A DNA stretch of 64,000 bases from Vibrio genomosp. F10 str. ZF-129 (lineage in GTDB: Bacteria > Pseudomonadota > Gammaproteobacteria > Enterobacterales > Vibrionaceae): positions 30,772 through 94,771 of the forward strand of contig NZ_AJYQ02000103.1 of NCBI RefSeq assembly GCF_000287055.2. The letters run 5' to 3'. Shown here piece by piece: positions 47,364 through 57,503 of this stretch. The position numbers were made by a program, and so were the translations under genes. The notes beneath the pieces were generated by a model. It ran no database searches and was not told the origin of the DNA. It saw nothing but the letters and a program-made list of their open reading frames with translations. The number at the start of each line of letters is the position of its first letter. Positions within the stretch are counted from its first letter, which is position 1.

Positions 47364-48239
47364 ATGAAAAGCTTAGTCCGGAACTTAGTCGTAATTGTTT
47401 GTGTCAGTGCTCTTCTCGGGTGCACGGCAAGAAATCCTGCGCCTGTCTCCGGACTAAATAAAGATTACAACAGTGTCTCTCGTGGCAGTTATCGCGGCAG
47501 CTTCTATGAGGTGAGCAAAGGCGATACGCTCTACTTTATCAGTTATATAACGGATAAGGACGTGAATGAGATAATTCGCTATAACAATTTAAAAGAACCT
47601 TATACGATCCATCCAGGGCAAAAACTAAACTTATGGCGTAGTAACTATGTGGCCCCAGCCTATGGCGGAACAGGGGCGGGAGCCGCAACGGTTGCAAGTG
47701 TTGATAAAGCGAGCAAAAACTCTAACCAAACAAATACTTCAGCAAAGACTAAAGTAGTACAAAAAGATCCCCCAAAGAAGGTTGAACAATCAAAATCAAA
47801 GGAGTATGTTAAATCTACAGGGCAACAAAGTGTTAACAAAGTAGCGAACACAACAAAGACAAAAAGTGAAAAAGTTAACAGCTGGATATGGCCAACCAAA
47901 GGGAGAATCATTAAAAAGTTTTCTGCTGGAGAACAAGGGAATAAAGGCATTGATATCGCAGGACAGCGTGGTCAAGCTATCGTTTCAACAGCAGGAGGAA
48001 CCGTTGTTTATTCAGGCAATGCATTACGGGGTTACGGCAATCTAGTGATTGTAAAACATAATGATAATTACCTCAGTGCATATGCTCACAATGATCGGTT
48101 GCTTGTACAAGAAGGACAGAGTGTAAAAGCAGGTCAAAAAATAGCAACAATGGGCAGTTCAGGGACCAGCAGCGTTCGATTACATTTTGAAATTCGCTAC
48201 CAAGGTAAGTCGGTGAATCCAAATCGCTACTTACCGTAA
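47364..48239 (+). CDS. nlpD: Lipoprotein NlpD, amidase activator
   Basis: NlpD is an outer-membrane lipoprotein that activates the AmiC amidase for septum splitting. The 291 residues show a signal with lipobox LLGC (Cys20), a LysM peptidoglycan-binding domain (about 48-95), a Ser/Thr/Lys-rich linker and a C-terminal LytM domain (about 190-290). The LytM domain is degenerate: Asn replaces the metal-binding His before GIDIAG, and Arg replaces the first His of HLHFE (RLHFEIRY). This is usual for NlpD, which activates rather than cuts. In E. coli the main rpoS promoter lies within nlpD. Confidence 0.94.
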   Translation: MKSLVRNLVVIVCVSALLGCTARNPAPVSGLNKDYNSVSRGSYRGSFYEVSKGDTLYFISYITDKDVNEIIRYNNLKEPYTIHPGQKLNLWRSNYVAPAYGGTGAGAATVASVDKASKNSNQTNTSAKTKVVQKDPPKKVEQSKSKEYVKSTGQQSVNKVANTTKTKSEKVNSWIWPTKGRIIKKFSAGEQGNKGIDIAGQRGQAIVSTAGGTVVYSGNALRGYGNLVIVKHNDNYLSAYAHNDRLLVQEGQSVKAGQKIATMGSSGTSSVRLHFEIRYQGKSVNPNRYLP

Positions 48240-48310
48240 TTTTACTTTATGGGTAATTTAGCGACATTAAGAAGTAGTAATGTCTTGCTAGCTCGCCAGG
48301 GGGAGGCGCT

Positions 48311-49324
48311 ATGGGTATCAGCAATGCAGCAGTAAAAATGGATGAGTTGGATTTAGAGGCAACCGCGAAGGAAATCGGTAAATCTAAAAAACAACCCGCC
48401 AAAACCAAAACAACAGCCAAAGCTAAAACAACAGCGAAAGCGAAGACCGCAGCCACTGAAGAAGTTGAAGTTTCGAGTAAAAGCTTAGATGCGACACAAC
48501 TTTATTTGGGTGAAATCGGTTTTTCTCCACTACTCACCGCAGAAGAAGAAGTCCTTTTTGCTCGCCGAGCACTCCGAGGCGATGAAGCAGCACGTAAGCG
48601 CATGATCGAAAGTAATCTACGTCTTGTCGTGAAAATATCTCGCCGATACAGCAATCGCGGCCTAGCATTGCTCGATTTAATTGAAGAAGGTAACCTTGGA
48701 TTGATTCGTGCGGTCGAAAAATTTGACCCTGAAAGAGGTTTCCGCTTTTCAACCTATGCCACCTGGTGGATCCGACAAACAATAGAACGCGCTTTGATGA
48801 ATCAGACTCGAACTATTCGTTTACCTATCCATGTCGTCAAAGAACTGAATATTTATCTGCGCACAGCGAGAGAGTTGTCTCAAAAGCTAGACCACGAACC
48901 GACCGCAGAAGAGATTGCTTCAAAGCTTGATAAACCTGTAGAAGATGTCAGTAAAATGCTGCGCCTAAATGAACGCGTGAGTTCCGTCGATACCCCTATT
49001 GGTGGTGATGGCGAAAAAGCATTGCTGGACATTATTCCTGATATTCATAATTCTGATCCAGAAGTTTCAACTCAAGATAATGATATAAAGGCTTCCTTAG
49101 TCAATTGGCTTGATGAGCTAAACCCTAAGCAAAAAGAAGTGCTTGCGCGCCGATTTGGCCTTCTAGGTTATGAGCCATCAACGTTGGAAGAAGTCGGACG
49201 CGAAATAAACCTGACTCGTGAAAGAGTTCGTCAGATACAAGTAGAAGGCCTACGTCGATTACGTGAAGTATTGATTAAGCAAGGGCTTAACATGGAAAAT
49301 CTATTCAGCGTAGAAAATGAATAA
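48311..49324 (+). CDS. rpoS: Stationary-phase sigma factor RpoS
   Basis: RpoS (sigma-38) directs the general stress and stationary-phase response. The 337 residues include region 1.2 ([21 protein letters not shown]), region 2 ([32 protein letters not shown]), region 3 and the region 4 helix-turn-helix ([20 protein letters not shown]). A Lys/Thr/Ala-rich low-complexity stretch (about 24-52) precedes region 1.2. It is full length, with no sign of the frequent laboratory truncations. Confidence 0.97.
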   Translation: MGISNAAVKMDELDLEATAKEIGKSKKQPAKTKTTAKAKTTAKAKTAATEEVEVSSKSLDATQLYLGEIGFSPLLTAEEEVLFARRALRGDEAARKRMIESNLRLVVKISRRYSNRGLALLDLIEEGNLGLIRAVEKFDPERGFRFSTYATWWIRQTIERALMNQTRTIRLPIHVVKELNIYLRTARELSQKLDHEPTAEEIASKLDKPVEDVSKMLRLNERVSSVDTPIGGDGEKALLDIIPDIHNSDPEVSTQDNDIKASLVNWLDELNPKQKEVLARRFGLLGYEPSTLEEVGREINLTRERVRQIQVEGLRRLREVLIKQGLNMENLFSVENE

Positions 49325-49381
49325 CACATTACCGTTTCTGAAATAAGAGAACCTTATTTAATAGAAAGTGACGTGACAGAG

Positions 49382-49423
49382 AAAAAGGTACAGCTTTATT
49401 GGTTTAAAGCATGTACCTTTTTT
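49382..49423. terminator. Shared terminator between rpoS and mutS
   Basis: AAAAAGGTAC (49382-49391) pairs with GTACCTTTTT, and an inner GCTTTA/TAAAGC extends the stem. It has A and T runs on both sides and so serves both convergent genes. Confidence 0.87.
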
Positions 49424-49435
49424 ATTGCCTGTCGA

Positions 49436-51997
49436 CTAGATCATTTTCTTGAGTCGATACAAGGCTTCTAGTGCCTGCCTAGGCGTGAGGTCATCAGGGT
49501 CGATTCCGGCCAGTGCGGCTTCTACCTCGCTTGGCTCTGGAATTAAGCTTAATTGATTCGCAATATCCACAGAGGTTCCCTTGCTAGGCTCTGAATTATT
49601 TCCTAGCTGCTCCAGTTGAGATAACTTGGCGCGAGCGTTTTTAATCACCGTTTTTGGCACGCCAGCTAGGCCAGCAACCGCAAGGCCGTATGATTTATTC
49701 GCCGCTCCCTCTTGCACGGCATGCATAAAGGCAATGCTATCTCCATGCTCGACGGCGTCTAAATGGACATTCGCGAGATTAGGCAGTTGGTTTGGAAGCT
49801 CTGTTAACTCAAAATAGTGCGTGGCAAATAGAGTCAAGGCGCCGATTTTAGACGCTAACCACTCGGCACTTGCCCAAGCTAATGACAAACCATCATAAGT
49901 ACTGGTTCCACGACCAATTTCATCCATCAATACTAGGCTGTTTGGTGTCGCATTGTGCAAGATGTTCGCGGTTTCGGTCATTTCAACCATGAAAGTCGAA
50001 CGCCCAGATGCTAAATCATCCGACGCGCCTATTCGAGTGAAAATACGGTCAATTGAGCCGATCTTTGCTGACTGAGCGGGCACATAGCTACCAATATGGG
50101 CCATCAACGCAATTAAAGCAGTTTGGCGCATGTAGGTCGATTTACCCCCCATGTTGGGCCCTGTAATGATCAGCATTTTACGGTCACTGCTCAGAACGAT
50201 GGGGTTGGCAATAAAGGGGGTGTCCATGACTTTTTCTACGACAGGGTGTCGACCTGATTGAATATGGATACCAATATCGCTGCTCATCTCTGGACGGCAG
50301 TAATCTAAACTCTCGGCACGTTCTGCTAGATTCTGAAGCACATCAATCTGAGAAACCGCCGATGCGATATTTTGTAAGCGCTCTAAATGAGGAAGAAGCA
50401 AATCGAACAACGCTTCCCACAATTGCTTTTCGATGGCTAAGGCTTTCGATTTAGAACTCAGTACTTTGTCTTCATGTTCCTTTAACTCAGGTATAATATA
50501 GCGTTCAGCATTTTTTAGTGTTTGACGACGAACATAATGAGGGGGTACTAAGTGGCTTTGTCCTCGACTGACTTGTATGAAGAAACCGTGCACATTATTA
50601 AAGCCAACTTTTAAGGTATCAATACCATGACGTTCCCGCTCTTCTGCTTCAAGTTTGTTTAAAAACTCTGTAGCACCCTCAGCCAGGTCTCGCCATTCAT
50701 CGAGTTCCGCACTGTATCCAGAAGCAATGACCCCGCCATCTCGAATAATAACCGGTGGATTTTCCTTTACTGCACGTTCAAGCAGTTCACAAACCTCAGT
50801 AAACGGCGCGGCATAATTGGTTAGCTTAACAAGGTAAGGCTGCTTTAACTCCGATAAACAGGCGTGTAATTCGGGTAACTGTTGCAGCGCTATACGTAAC
50901 CGAGCCATGTCTCTTGGGCGAGCGGATCGCAGTGCCAGGCGAGCGAGGATACGTTCAATATCACCAATCTGTTTTAATGTCGGTTGAAGCTCACAGAACA
51001 ATCCAAGTTCCTTGAGCTCTCCAATGGCATCAAGGCGTTGGTTAAGCGTATCAATACAACGCATTGGCTGATGCAGCCAACGTTTCAGCATCCGGCTACC
51101 CATAGCGGTTGAGCTGTGATCGAGTACTTCAGCGAGAGTATTGTCGAAACCACCGGATAAATTCTGAGTGATCTCCAGGTTACGTCTTGTGGCGGCATCC
51201 AAAATAACCGAGTGATCTTGGCGATCAAAAGTCAACGAACGAATATGCGGAAGCGTCGTGCGTTGAGTATCTTTGACATATTGAATCAAACAGCCAGCGG
51301 CACATAGCCCCAGCTTTGCGTTTTCAACCCCAAAACCAATGAGATCACGGGTACCAAATTGCTGATTCAATTGTTGTTTAGCGGTATCGAGTTCAAACTC
51401 CCATACCGGACGACGGCGATTCCCGTTTCGATTGGTCATAAGGTGAACTGGTTCGAAATCTTCAGGAAAAAGCAGTTCTCTTGGCGATGTTCTCTGAAGT
51501 TCCGCCGCCATCGCTTCTTCACTTTCAGGTTCGATAAGTTGGAATCGACCTGAGGTCATATCGAGTGTTGCGTAGCCAAATTTACCATTATGGTGATAAA
51601 TCGCTGCAATTAAGTTATCAACACGCTCAGACAGCAGTGCTTCATCGGTGACGGTTCCTGGTGTCACAATTCGCACTACTTTACGTTCAACGGGGCCTTT
51701 ACTGGTGGCAGGGTCGCCAACTTGCTCACAAATAGCCACCGACTCGCCAAGTTGAACTAGTTTTGCTAAGTAGCCTTCAACCGCGTGGTAAGGAACGCCC
51801 GCCATAGGGATAGGTTCACCTGCTGATGCACCTCGCTTGGTTAACGAGATATCCAGTAGTTGCGAGGCACGTTTGGCATCGTCATAAAATAGCTCGTAAA
51901 AATCCCCCATACGATAGAACAGCAGTATGTCTGGGTTCTCAGCCTTCAATCCGAGATATTGTTTCATCATAGGTGTATGTGTTTGATCGGCTTTCAC
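49436..51997 (-). CDS. mutS: DNA mismatch repair protein MutS
   Basis: MutS recognises mismatches and starts methyl-directed repair. The 853-residue protein has the N-terminal mismatch-binding domain with the Phe-x-Glu motif ([12 protein letters not shown], about 37-48), connector, lever and clamp domains, and the ABC-type ATPase (Walker [14 protein letters not shown] near residue 615, then [13 protein letters not shown]). Length equals E. coli MutS. It is convergent with rpoS and divergent from pncC. Confidence 0.98.
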   Translation of the reverse strand: MKADQTHTPMMKQYLGLKAENPDILLFYRMGDFYELFYDDAKRASQLLDISLTKRGASAGEPIPMAGVPYHAVEGYLAKLVQLGESVAICEQVGDPATSKGPVERKVVRIVTPGTVTDEALLSERVDNLIAAIYHHNGKFGYATLDMTSGRFQLIEPESEEAMAAELQRTSPRELLFPEDFEPVHLMTNRNGNRRRPVWEFELDTAKQQLNQQFGTRDLIGFGVENAKLGLCAAGCLIQYVKDTQRTTLPHIRSLTFDRQDHSVILDAATRRNLEITQNLSGGFDNTLAEVLDHSSTAMGSRMLKRWLHQPMRCIDTLNQRLDAIGELKELGLFCELQPTLKQIGDIERILARLALRSARPRDMARLRIALQQLPELHACLSELKQPYLVKLTNYAAPFTEVCELLERAVKENPPVIIRDGGVIASGYSAELDEWRDLAEGATEFLNKLEAEERERHGIDTLKVGFNNVHGFFIQVSRGQSHLVPPHYVRRQTLKNAERYIIPELKEHEDKVLSSKSKALAIEKQLWEALFDLLLPHLERLQNIASAVSQIDVLQNLAERAESLDYCRPEMSSDIGIHIQSGRHPVVEKVMDTPFIANPIVLSSDRKMLIITGPNMGGKSTYMRQTALIALMAHIGSYVPAQSAKIGSIDRIFTRIGASDDLASGRSTFMVEMTETANILHNATPNSLVLMDEIGRGTSTYDGLSLAWASAEWLASKIGALTLFATHYFELTELPNQLPNLANVHLDAVEHGDSIAFMHAVQEGAANKSYGLAVAGLAGVPKTVIKNARAKLSQLEQLGNNSEPSKGTSVDIANQLSLIPEPSEVEAALAGIDPDDLTPRQALEALYRLKKMI

Positions 51998-52101
51998 TGT
52001 TCTGGTCTTTCGTTTTTTTCTATTGCGGCTTAGGATACGTGAATCCTTTTCATGCGAAAAGGCACAAATTCAAGCGCAAAGGCATAAAGAGGTTTTTAGT
52101 C

Positions 52102-52587
52102 ATGGACTCACATCAATCGCTCAGCAAACAGGTTGGTCAACTGCTTTTCGATAGAAAACAGATTTTGGCAACGGCGGAATCGTGTACTGGTGGCGCCGTT
52201 GCAACCGCGATTACCGACATAGCGGGTAGTTCATCGTGGTTTGATCGAGCATTTGTCACTTATAGCAATGAAGCGAAAGTTGAGATGTTAGGTGTTCAGA
52301 CACAAACGCTGGATCAATATGGCGCTGTGAGTGAGCCGGTTGTGATGGAAATGGTCACAGGAGCACTCACACATTCTAATGCTACTATCGCCGTTTCGAT
52401 CAGTGGTATTGCAGGCCCTGGTGGCGCAACCGAAGATAAGCCAGTAGGAACCGTTTGTTTTGCTTGGGCCGATACCAATGGGTGGACAAAAATTGACACT
52501 GTCCATTTTGATGGGGATCGTTCAAGTGTTCGCTCACAAGCGGTCGAATATGCGCTTCAAACTCTTGTAGGTTACTTGAATCAATGA
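52102..52587 (+). CDS. pncC: Nicotinamide-nucleotide amidase (CinA C-terminal type)
   Basis: PncC deamidates nicotinamide mononucleotide in NAD recycling. The ATG at 52102, after AGAGG, gives 161 residues, the CinA C-terminal domain only, with the ATAESCTGG motif, TYSNEAK and GIAGPGGATEDKPVGTV. The frame is open further upstream, but the extra residues are not family-like. It precedes recA as in other enterics and vibrios. Confidence 0.94.
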   Translation: MDSHQSLSKQVGQLLFDRKQILATAESCTGGAVATAITDIAGSSSWFDRAFVTYSNEAKVEMLGVQTQTLDQYGAVSEPVVMEMVTGALTHSNATIAVSISGIAGPGGATEDKPVGTVCFAWADTNGWTKIDTVHFDGDRSSVRSQAVEYALQTLVGYLNQ

Positions 52588-52680
52588 CCTAGGTTGTTTT
52601 TTCTCACACACGTAAATAAAGTGTTGGATGCTCGTTGTGTGATATAAACAATAAAAGCCGTGATTTTTTTCATACAGGTA

Positions 52681-52708
52681 TAGACACTGTATGAATCAAC
52701 AGTATAAT
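52681..52708 (+). promoter_or_regulatory. recA promoter with embedded LexA box
   Basis: TAGACA (52681-52686) and TATAAT (52703-52708) are 16 bases apart, and the whole spacer is the SOS box CTGT-ATGAATCA-ACAG (52687-52702). Bound LexA would block both promoter elements. Confidence 0.93.
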
Positions 52709-52787
52709 GAAAACCAATTAAATACCCGCTTGGGTAACCCGTATAGTCTAGTTCACGATGAACCCCGTGAACCGTGTGGAGATAAAG

Positions 52788-53828
52788 ATGGACGCAAATA
52801 AAGAAAAAGCACTAGCCGCAGCCTTAGGCCAGATTGAAAAGCAGTTTGGTAAAGGTTCTATTATGCGTCTAGGTGACAACCGTACAATGGATGTAGAAAC
52901 CATCTCAACAGGCTCACTTTCTTTAGATATCGCACTCGGTGCTGGTGGCTTACCAATGGGGCGTATCGTTGAAGTCTACGGCCCGGAATCATCAGGTAAA
53001 ACAACGTTAACGCTTGAGCTCATTGCTGCCGCTCAACGCGTGGGAAAAACCTGTGCCTTCGTTGATGCAGAGCATGCCTTAGATCCTATCTACGCACAAA
53101 AGCTAGGCGTAGATATTGACGCTTTGCTAGTTTCTCAACCAGATACGGGTGAGCAAGCGCTAGAAATCTGTGACGCATTGGCACGATCTGGTGCGATTGA
53201 TGTATTGGTTATTGACTCGGTTGCAGCATTGACACCGAAAGCAGAAATTGAAGGTGAAATGGGCGATAGCCACATGGGCCTTCAAGCTCGTATGCTTTCT
53301 CAAGCAATGCGTAAGCTGACGGGTAATCTTAAGCAATCTAACTGTATGGCAATCTTCATTAACCAAATTCGTATGAAAATTGGTGTTATGTTTGGTAATC
53401 CAGAAACCACAACTGGTGGTAACGCACTTAAGTTTTACGCATCGGTTCGTCTTGATATTCGTCGTACTGGCTCTATCAAAGAAGGCGATGAAATCGTTGG
53501 TAACGAAACTCGTATCAAGGTTGTTAAGAATAAGATTGCCGCACCATTTAAGCAGGCCGAAACACAAATTCTGTACGGCAAAGGCTTCAACCGCGAAGGC
53601 GAATTGATCGATTTAGGTGTGAAGCACAAACTTGTTGAAAAAGCGGGTGCTTGGTACAGCTACAATGGTGACAAGATTGGTCAAGGTAAAGCAAATGCAG
53701 GTAAATATCTGCGTGATAACCCAGAAGCAGCCCTTGCAATCGATACTAAATTACGAGAAATGTTGTTGGCTCCTGTTGAATTAGAGAAACCAACAGAAGA
53801 TGTCGAGCAGTTAGAAGAAGATTTATAA
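52788..53828 (+). CDS. recA: Recombinase RecA
   Basis: RecA forms filaments on single-stranded DNA for strand exchange and triggers LexA self-cleavage. The ATG at 52788 with TGGAGA upstream gives 346 residues from [10 protein letters not shown]; ten upstream codons in frame lack a ribosome site. Walker A is GPESSGKTT, the L2 region reads [16 protein letters not shown], and the C-terminus is acidic. SOS control is shown by the LexA box. recX does not follow: a 460-base gap and the yjf-type operon stand in its place. Confidence 0.98.
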   Translation: MDANKEKALAAALGQIEKQFGKGSIMRLGDNRTMDVETISTGSLSLDIALGAGGLPMGRIVEVYGPESSGKTTLTLELIAAAQRVGKTCAFVDAEHALDPIYAQKLGVDIDALLVSQPDTGEQALEICDALARSGAIDVLVIDSVAALTPKAEIEGEMGDSHMGLQARMLSQAMRKLTGNLKQSNCMAIFINQIRMKIGVMFGNPETTTGGNALKFYASVRLDIRRTGSIKEGDEIVGNETRIKVVKNKIAAPFKQAETQILYGKGFNREGELIDLGVKHKLVEKAGAWYSYNGDKIGQGKANAGKYLRDNPEAALAIDTKLREMLLAPVELEKPTEDVEQLEEDL

Positions 53829-54291
53829 ACGTTAATCATGCCCATGACTAATGTAAAGCCTCGCGATGCGGGGCTTTGTCGTTTCTAAGATAGGATAAAA
53901 ACGGCGAGGAAAAGATGTTAAAATCCATGCCAATCGCATAAGCCTATAAGGTCACATCCCAAGTAAACGCGCTGCTTAAACGATGATTTTGCTGCTTACC
54001 AATCACAGTAAATAAGTGATCAGAAATAGCGCAGGAAAAAGGCTTGAGAGCAAGGAGGAATTTTTTTATCAGTCGTTATCCTACAATCAAAAATTCTAAC
54101 GCAGTTATCGACTATTTTAACCCGCTAGGGCGAACCGTTATTTACTACGATTGATATTTCATCCTTGCCTTTTTGCCAATGGTTTTTATGGTGAATATAT
54201 TGAATTTAATTAATCACTTAAGTTTATAGTTGAAAACATCTTGGCAAGGTGAGACTGTAAAGATGTTATTTTCTAAATTGGAATTTATATT
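53829..54291. promoter_or_regulatory. recA-yjfI intergenic region: terminator and promoter
   Basis: The recA terminator hairpin is at 53855-53877 (AAAGCC-TCGC with GCGGGGCTTT, one G-U, 3-base loop; weak T-tract). No recX coding remnant is recognisable. A promoter for the next operon fits TTGCCA (54173-54178) and TATATT (54196-54201), 17 bases apart. I saw no sigma-54 motif, although PspA operons elsewhere often have one. Confidence 0.55.
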
Positions 54292-54696
54292 ATGGCTTGG
54301 ACTTTATCTGAATTAACAACAGCGCTCGGGAAACATGAAGGCTGGAGCGTCGATACATCGAAGTGTGCCGATTCATTGGTATTAACAAATGAAGATGGAA
54401 TTGATGCTTACGTTGCTGTAGCAGGAGAGCAAATTATTGTTGAAGTCGTTCTTTTCTCGCAAAAGAATGTGAATGACACCTCAGCGCTGAACAGTCTTAT
54501 TTTAAGAACGCATAAGATGTTCCCACTTTCGACGATAGGCATTAATACCATCGCGGATGAAGATTATTATGTGGCCTTTGGTTCGTTATCTTCACAATCA
54601 AAAGAAGAAAGTGTTGTTATTGAAGTCGCGACCCTATATCGCAATGTTGAAGCATTTATTGAACTATACGACGAGTATTTAGGAGTATCAGCATGA
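54292..54696 (+). CDS. yjfI: DUF2170 family protein, YjfI-like
   Basis: The 134-residue protein has no signal peptide or membrane helix and a mixed alpha/beta composition, with conserved-looking segments GWSVDTSKCADSLVL and YYVAFGSLS. It matches YjfI (DUF2170), whose function is unknown. It is the first gene of a seven-gene operon and overlaps the PspA-like gene by four bases (ATGA). In E. coli yjfI likewise precedes the PspA-like yjfJ. The fold resembles secretion-chaperone-type small domains, but that is speculation. Confidence 0.75.
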   Translation: MAWTLSELTTALGKHEGWSVDTSKCADSLVLTNEDGIDAYVAVAGEQIIVEVVLFSQKNVNDTSALNSLILRTHKMFPLSTIGINTIADEDYYVAFGSLSSQSKEESVVIEVATLYRNVEAFIELYDEYLGVSA

Positions 54697-55379
54697 GTGT
54701 TTGGAAAAAGCTGTTTACCGCAATAAAAGGCGGAGTGAATGAAGCGGCAGAAAGTGCAGCGGACAATCAAGCTTTAAGAATTTTAGATCAAGAGATCCGA
54801 GAAGCAAAAGAAGAACTGAGAAAATCGGATCAAGCTCTGGTATCGATTATTGCAAAAAGAAAGTTGGCTGAAAATAAAGTATCGGGTCTTGCCAATAGTA
54901 TTTCTGAATATGAAATGCATGCTCGTTCAGCGATGGAAAAAGGCGAACAAGCTCTCGCTTTAGAGTGTGCAGGTAAAGTGGCTGAATTTACCAATCAGCA
55001 AACTACCGAGCAAACATACGTTGACCAATTTGGTGTATCTGAAAAGAGACTGCGGGAAAATATCGCTCAAGCGAAAGATAAATTACGTCAGTTAGAGCAA
55101 CAAATTGATATTGTAAAAGCCAATGAAGCGGTTCAAAAAGCTCAAACAGCGGTGTCTTCTACTAATGTTGGCGCTAACAGTAAAATGACGACAGCCGTCG
55201 AATCTCTAGAGCGAATTAAAAACCGCCAAGCAGAAAAGCAAGCGCAACTTGAAGCGGCTTCTGAAATGCAAGAAGAGCAATCAGGCAGTAGCTTAGATAA
55301 AAAATTAGCAGCAGCAGGAATAACTTCTGGTGGGCAATCCTCAGCGGAAGATGAACTTGCTCGTATCTTAGGGAAATAA
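54693..55379 (+). CDS. yjfJ: PspA/IM30 family protein, YjfJ-like
   Basis: PspA/IM30 proteins are ESCRT-III-like helical proteins that coat and stabilise stressed membranes. The 228-residue product begins with an amphipathic helix (VWKKLFTAIKGGVNEAAE) and continues as long coiled coils (about 25-150 and 165-195), then a flexible Gly/Ser tail. It lacks the tight FSRFADI start of classic PspA, so it belongs to the YjfJ branch. It is coupled to yjfI and followed 14 bases later by a K+ channel gene. Confidence 0.85.
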   Translation: MSVWKKLFTAIKGGVNEAAESAADNQALRILDQEIREAKEELRKSDQALVSIIAKRKLAENKVSGLANSISEYEMHARSAMEKGEQALALECAGKVAEFTNQQTTEQTYVDQFGVSEKRLRENIAQAKDKLRQLEQQIDIVKANEAVQKAQTAVSSTNVGANSKMTTAVESLERIKNRQAEKQAQLEAASEMQEEQSGSSLDKKLAAAGITSGGQSSAEDELARILGK

Positions 55380-55393
55380 GCAGAGAACCTAGC

Positions 55394-56419
55394 ATGCCAT
55401 TATGGATGATAGTAAAGAGGTGGGCCTATACCCACCTCAGTGAGCTAAGCGGCAGAAACTTGTTGGTCGTACTTGTTTCCTACGTAGTGATTTCATGGTC
55501 ATTGCTTAGTTGGTGTGGCGAAGAGGCTTTAACCGAAAATCTGACGGACTTTATTTACTATCTAATAGTGACATCGTCAACGGTCGGTTATGGTGATATG
55601 TCGCCAGCAACGGCAATGGGTAAATGGGTTGTTGGGCTCTTTGTTATTCCTGGTGGCTTGGCTTTATTTGCAGTGTCGTTGAGCCGGATTGCTGCGGTGT
55701 TAATCAATTCTTGGCGTGCGGGTGTACAAGGGAAACGGAGAGTAAAAGTGGACAATCATATTCTTTTATTGGGTTGGAATGAGCAAAGAACGCTTCATCT
55801 GATTCGAATGCTGCAGCACGAGGAATCAGGCCGTAGACCCATTGTTTTGTGCGCTAGAGCTGAAATAGAAAACCCGCTACCGTCTGAAATAGAATTTGTT
55901 CATGTTAGCAGTTTTACTGACGGCATCGCTATGAACAGAACCAACATAGAGCAGGCTAGCTGCATTATCGTTGATAACCCCGAAGACGACATCACGCTAT
56001 CTGCTGCACTGTATTGCGCTAACCGTAATCCTAACGCGCATCTTTTAGCTTACTTCAAAGATGAATCGTTGAGTCAGCTACTAAAAACGCATTGTAATAA
56101 TGCTGAATGTATTCCTTCGATCGCAACCGAGCTCTTAGCTAAGGCTGCGGTCGATCCCGGCTCCAGTGCTTTACACCAAGAACTATTAAGTTCAACTCAA
56201 GGTATGACGCAATATTCTGTTACCTACTCATCACCCAAATCAACAACAGTGAGTGTCTTGTTCGATCAATTTAAGAAAGAGTATCACGCTACCCTCATTG
56301 GTTTAGATAGTGGTGATGGCATTGAGCTCAACCCCAAATTGGATACAGAAGTTGTGAAAAATACCAAGCTGTTTTACATAGCCGACGAACGAGTAGAACA
56401 CTTTGATTGGGAACAATAA
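55394..56419 (+). CDS. Two-helix potassium channel with divergent RCK domain
   Basis: The 341-residue protein has two membrane helices (about 22-42 and 73-97) flanking a pore loop with the K+ selectivity filter TVGYGD (residues 63-68). A cytoplasmic TrkA-N/RCK-like domain follows (about 115-235), then an unassigned C-terminal domain. The nucleotide-binding loop is unusual: LLLGWNEQRTLHLI replaces the standard GxGxxG, a form known from CASTOR/POLLUX-type channels. The stop overlaps the start of the next gene (TAATG). Linking a K+ channel to a PspA-like protein suggests a response to loss of membrane potential; this is inference. Confidence 0.85.
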   Translation: MPLWMIVKRWAYTHLSELSGRNLLVVLVSYVVISWSLLSWCGEEALTENLTDFIYYLIVTSSTVGYGDMSPATAMGKWVVGLFVIPGGLALFAVSLSRIAAVLINSWRAGVQGKRRVKVDNHILLLGWNEQRTLHLIRMLQHEESGRRPIVLCARAEIENPLPSEIEFVHVSSFTDGIAMNRTNIEQASCIIVDNPEDDITLSAALYCANRNPNAHLLAYFKDESLSQLLKTHCNNAECIPSIATELLAKAAVDPGSSALHQELLSSTQGMTQYSVTYSSPKSTTVSVLFDQFKKEYHATLIGLDSGDGIELNPKLDTEVVKNTKLFYIADERVEHFDWEQ

Positions 56420-57060
56420 TGTTTAATTGGTTTAAGAAAAAAACAACCGAACCCAAAGAAACCTCAGATACAGCACCAGAGGTATTAGGCTTGAGACTCG
56501 GTGGCGCGTTTGAGCTGGACGATTTGAAGTTCCGAATGATCGAGCCTGAGTTGGTGATTGAAGGAGCCTCAAGAACGCAAATCATCCAAGCTGTAGGGGT
56601 CGTATCTTTAGATGAAAACACTCGGTTAGTCAGATTTTATACCGATGATGACGGTTACCTTCAAGTTTTGCAGCATGGGCGTGATGACAGCGGTGTGGCA
56701 GAAGTGAAGTTGTTTTACTTTTATGAGACTAAACCTATTGATAGCGACTCATTGTGGGATTCATGGTTAAACTCGACATTGGTTCAGCCAAGCATGTCAT
56801 TGGAAGGACATACCTTTGAAAAGGTGTGGGAAAACGAGCAGCCCGTCGCGATGACAGAAAAGACATACGATAGAGAAGGGCGAGTCTCGCAAACCGATCA
56901 ATTCGTGATGCTTTATGAGCGAGATGTAAACGATCACTATGCGGAATCATTATTAATTGCGTGTGAAGAAAGCGTCAAAAACCAGCACCAATTGGAACGT
57001 TGTGTCACCCATATTACCGGTGTCAACGTCTCAGCAACCGACTTTACCGTTATCGGATAA
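56419..57060 (+). CDS. yjfK: DUF2491 family protein, YjfK-like
   Basis: The start ATG overlaps the stop of the channel gene; an upstream GTG four codons earlier is less likely. The 213-residue product starts with a basic amphipathic segment (MFNWFKKKTTEPKE) and is otherwise soluble, acidic and mixed alpha/beta. It matches YjfK (DUF2491) by gene order and length; no enzymatic motif is visible. In E. coli yjfK also lies between yjfJ and yjfL. Function is unknown; an N-terminal membrane contact is possible. Confidence 0.75.
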   Translation: MFNWFKKKTTEPKETSDTAPEVLGLRLGGAFELDDLKFRMIEPELVIEGASRTQIIQAVGVVSLDENTRLVRFYTDDDGYLQVLQHGRDDSGVAEVKLFYFYETKPIDSDSLWDSWLNSTLVQPSMSLEGHTFEKVWENEQPVAMTEKTYDREGRVSQTDQFVMLYERDVNDHYAESLLIACEESVKNQHQLERCVTHITGVNVSATDFTVIG

Positions 57061-57075
57061 CTACAGGATTAAAAC

Positions 57076-57489
57076 ATGGATTTTATTATGCAGTCTCTTG
57101 GTGGACTCGTCGATTTTGTGATTTATTTTGCTATTTCGATAGGTTTTTTGCTTTTATTTAAAGTGATCTATACGCGATTTACGCCATACGATGAATGGGC
57201 TTTGGTTAAAGAAAACAACGTAGCCGCAGCTGTTGCGCTGTCGGGATCTTTTGTAGGCTACAGTATCTCTATTTCTGGGGCGGCGGCGAACTCAGTCAAT
57301 ATCGTTGATTTTGTCCTTTGGGGGATTATCGCTTTCGTTGCTCAGCTCATTGCGTTTGGTTTGGTTCGATTCATCTTTTTGCCGAAAATCACCCAACGCA
57401 TTGAAGATAATGAACTATCAGGTGGTATCGTATTGGGGGCCGCATCTATTGCGATTGGTATGCTCAACGCAGCATGCATGACGTATTAA
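57076..57489 (+). CDS. yjfL: DUF350 family membrane protein, YjfL-like
   Basis: The 137-residue protein has four predicted membrane helices (about 11-31, 47-68, 76-100, 113-134) with small residues (Ala, Gly, Ser) inside them, as in DUF350 proteins, which are built from two helix-pair repeats. It is YjfL-like by position before a DUF1190 gene. Its function is unknown; a channel- or chaperone-like inner-membrane role with the ATP-grasp enzyme has been suggested only by gene neighbourhood. Confidence 0.82.
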   Translation: MDFIMQSLGGLVDFVIYFAISIGFLLLFKVIYTRFTPYDEWALVKENNVAAAVALSGSFVGYSISISGAAANSVNIVDFVLWGIIAFVAQLIAFGLVRFIFLPKITQRIEDNELSGGIVLGAASIAIGMLNAACMTY

Positions 57490-57503
57490 TTGAGGGTTGA
57501 ACG

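Noticed and set aside
53829..54291. A recX gene or remnant after recA
   Set aside because: No open frame or recognisable RecX sequence on either strand; only a terminator and a promoter-like sequence were seen.
54100..54291. A sigma-54 promoter for the PspA-like operon
   Set aside because: The best GG near 54243 (TTGGCAAGG) lacks a GC at the required spacing; a sigma-70-type promoter fits better.
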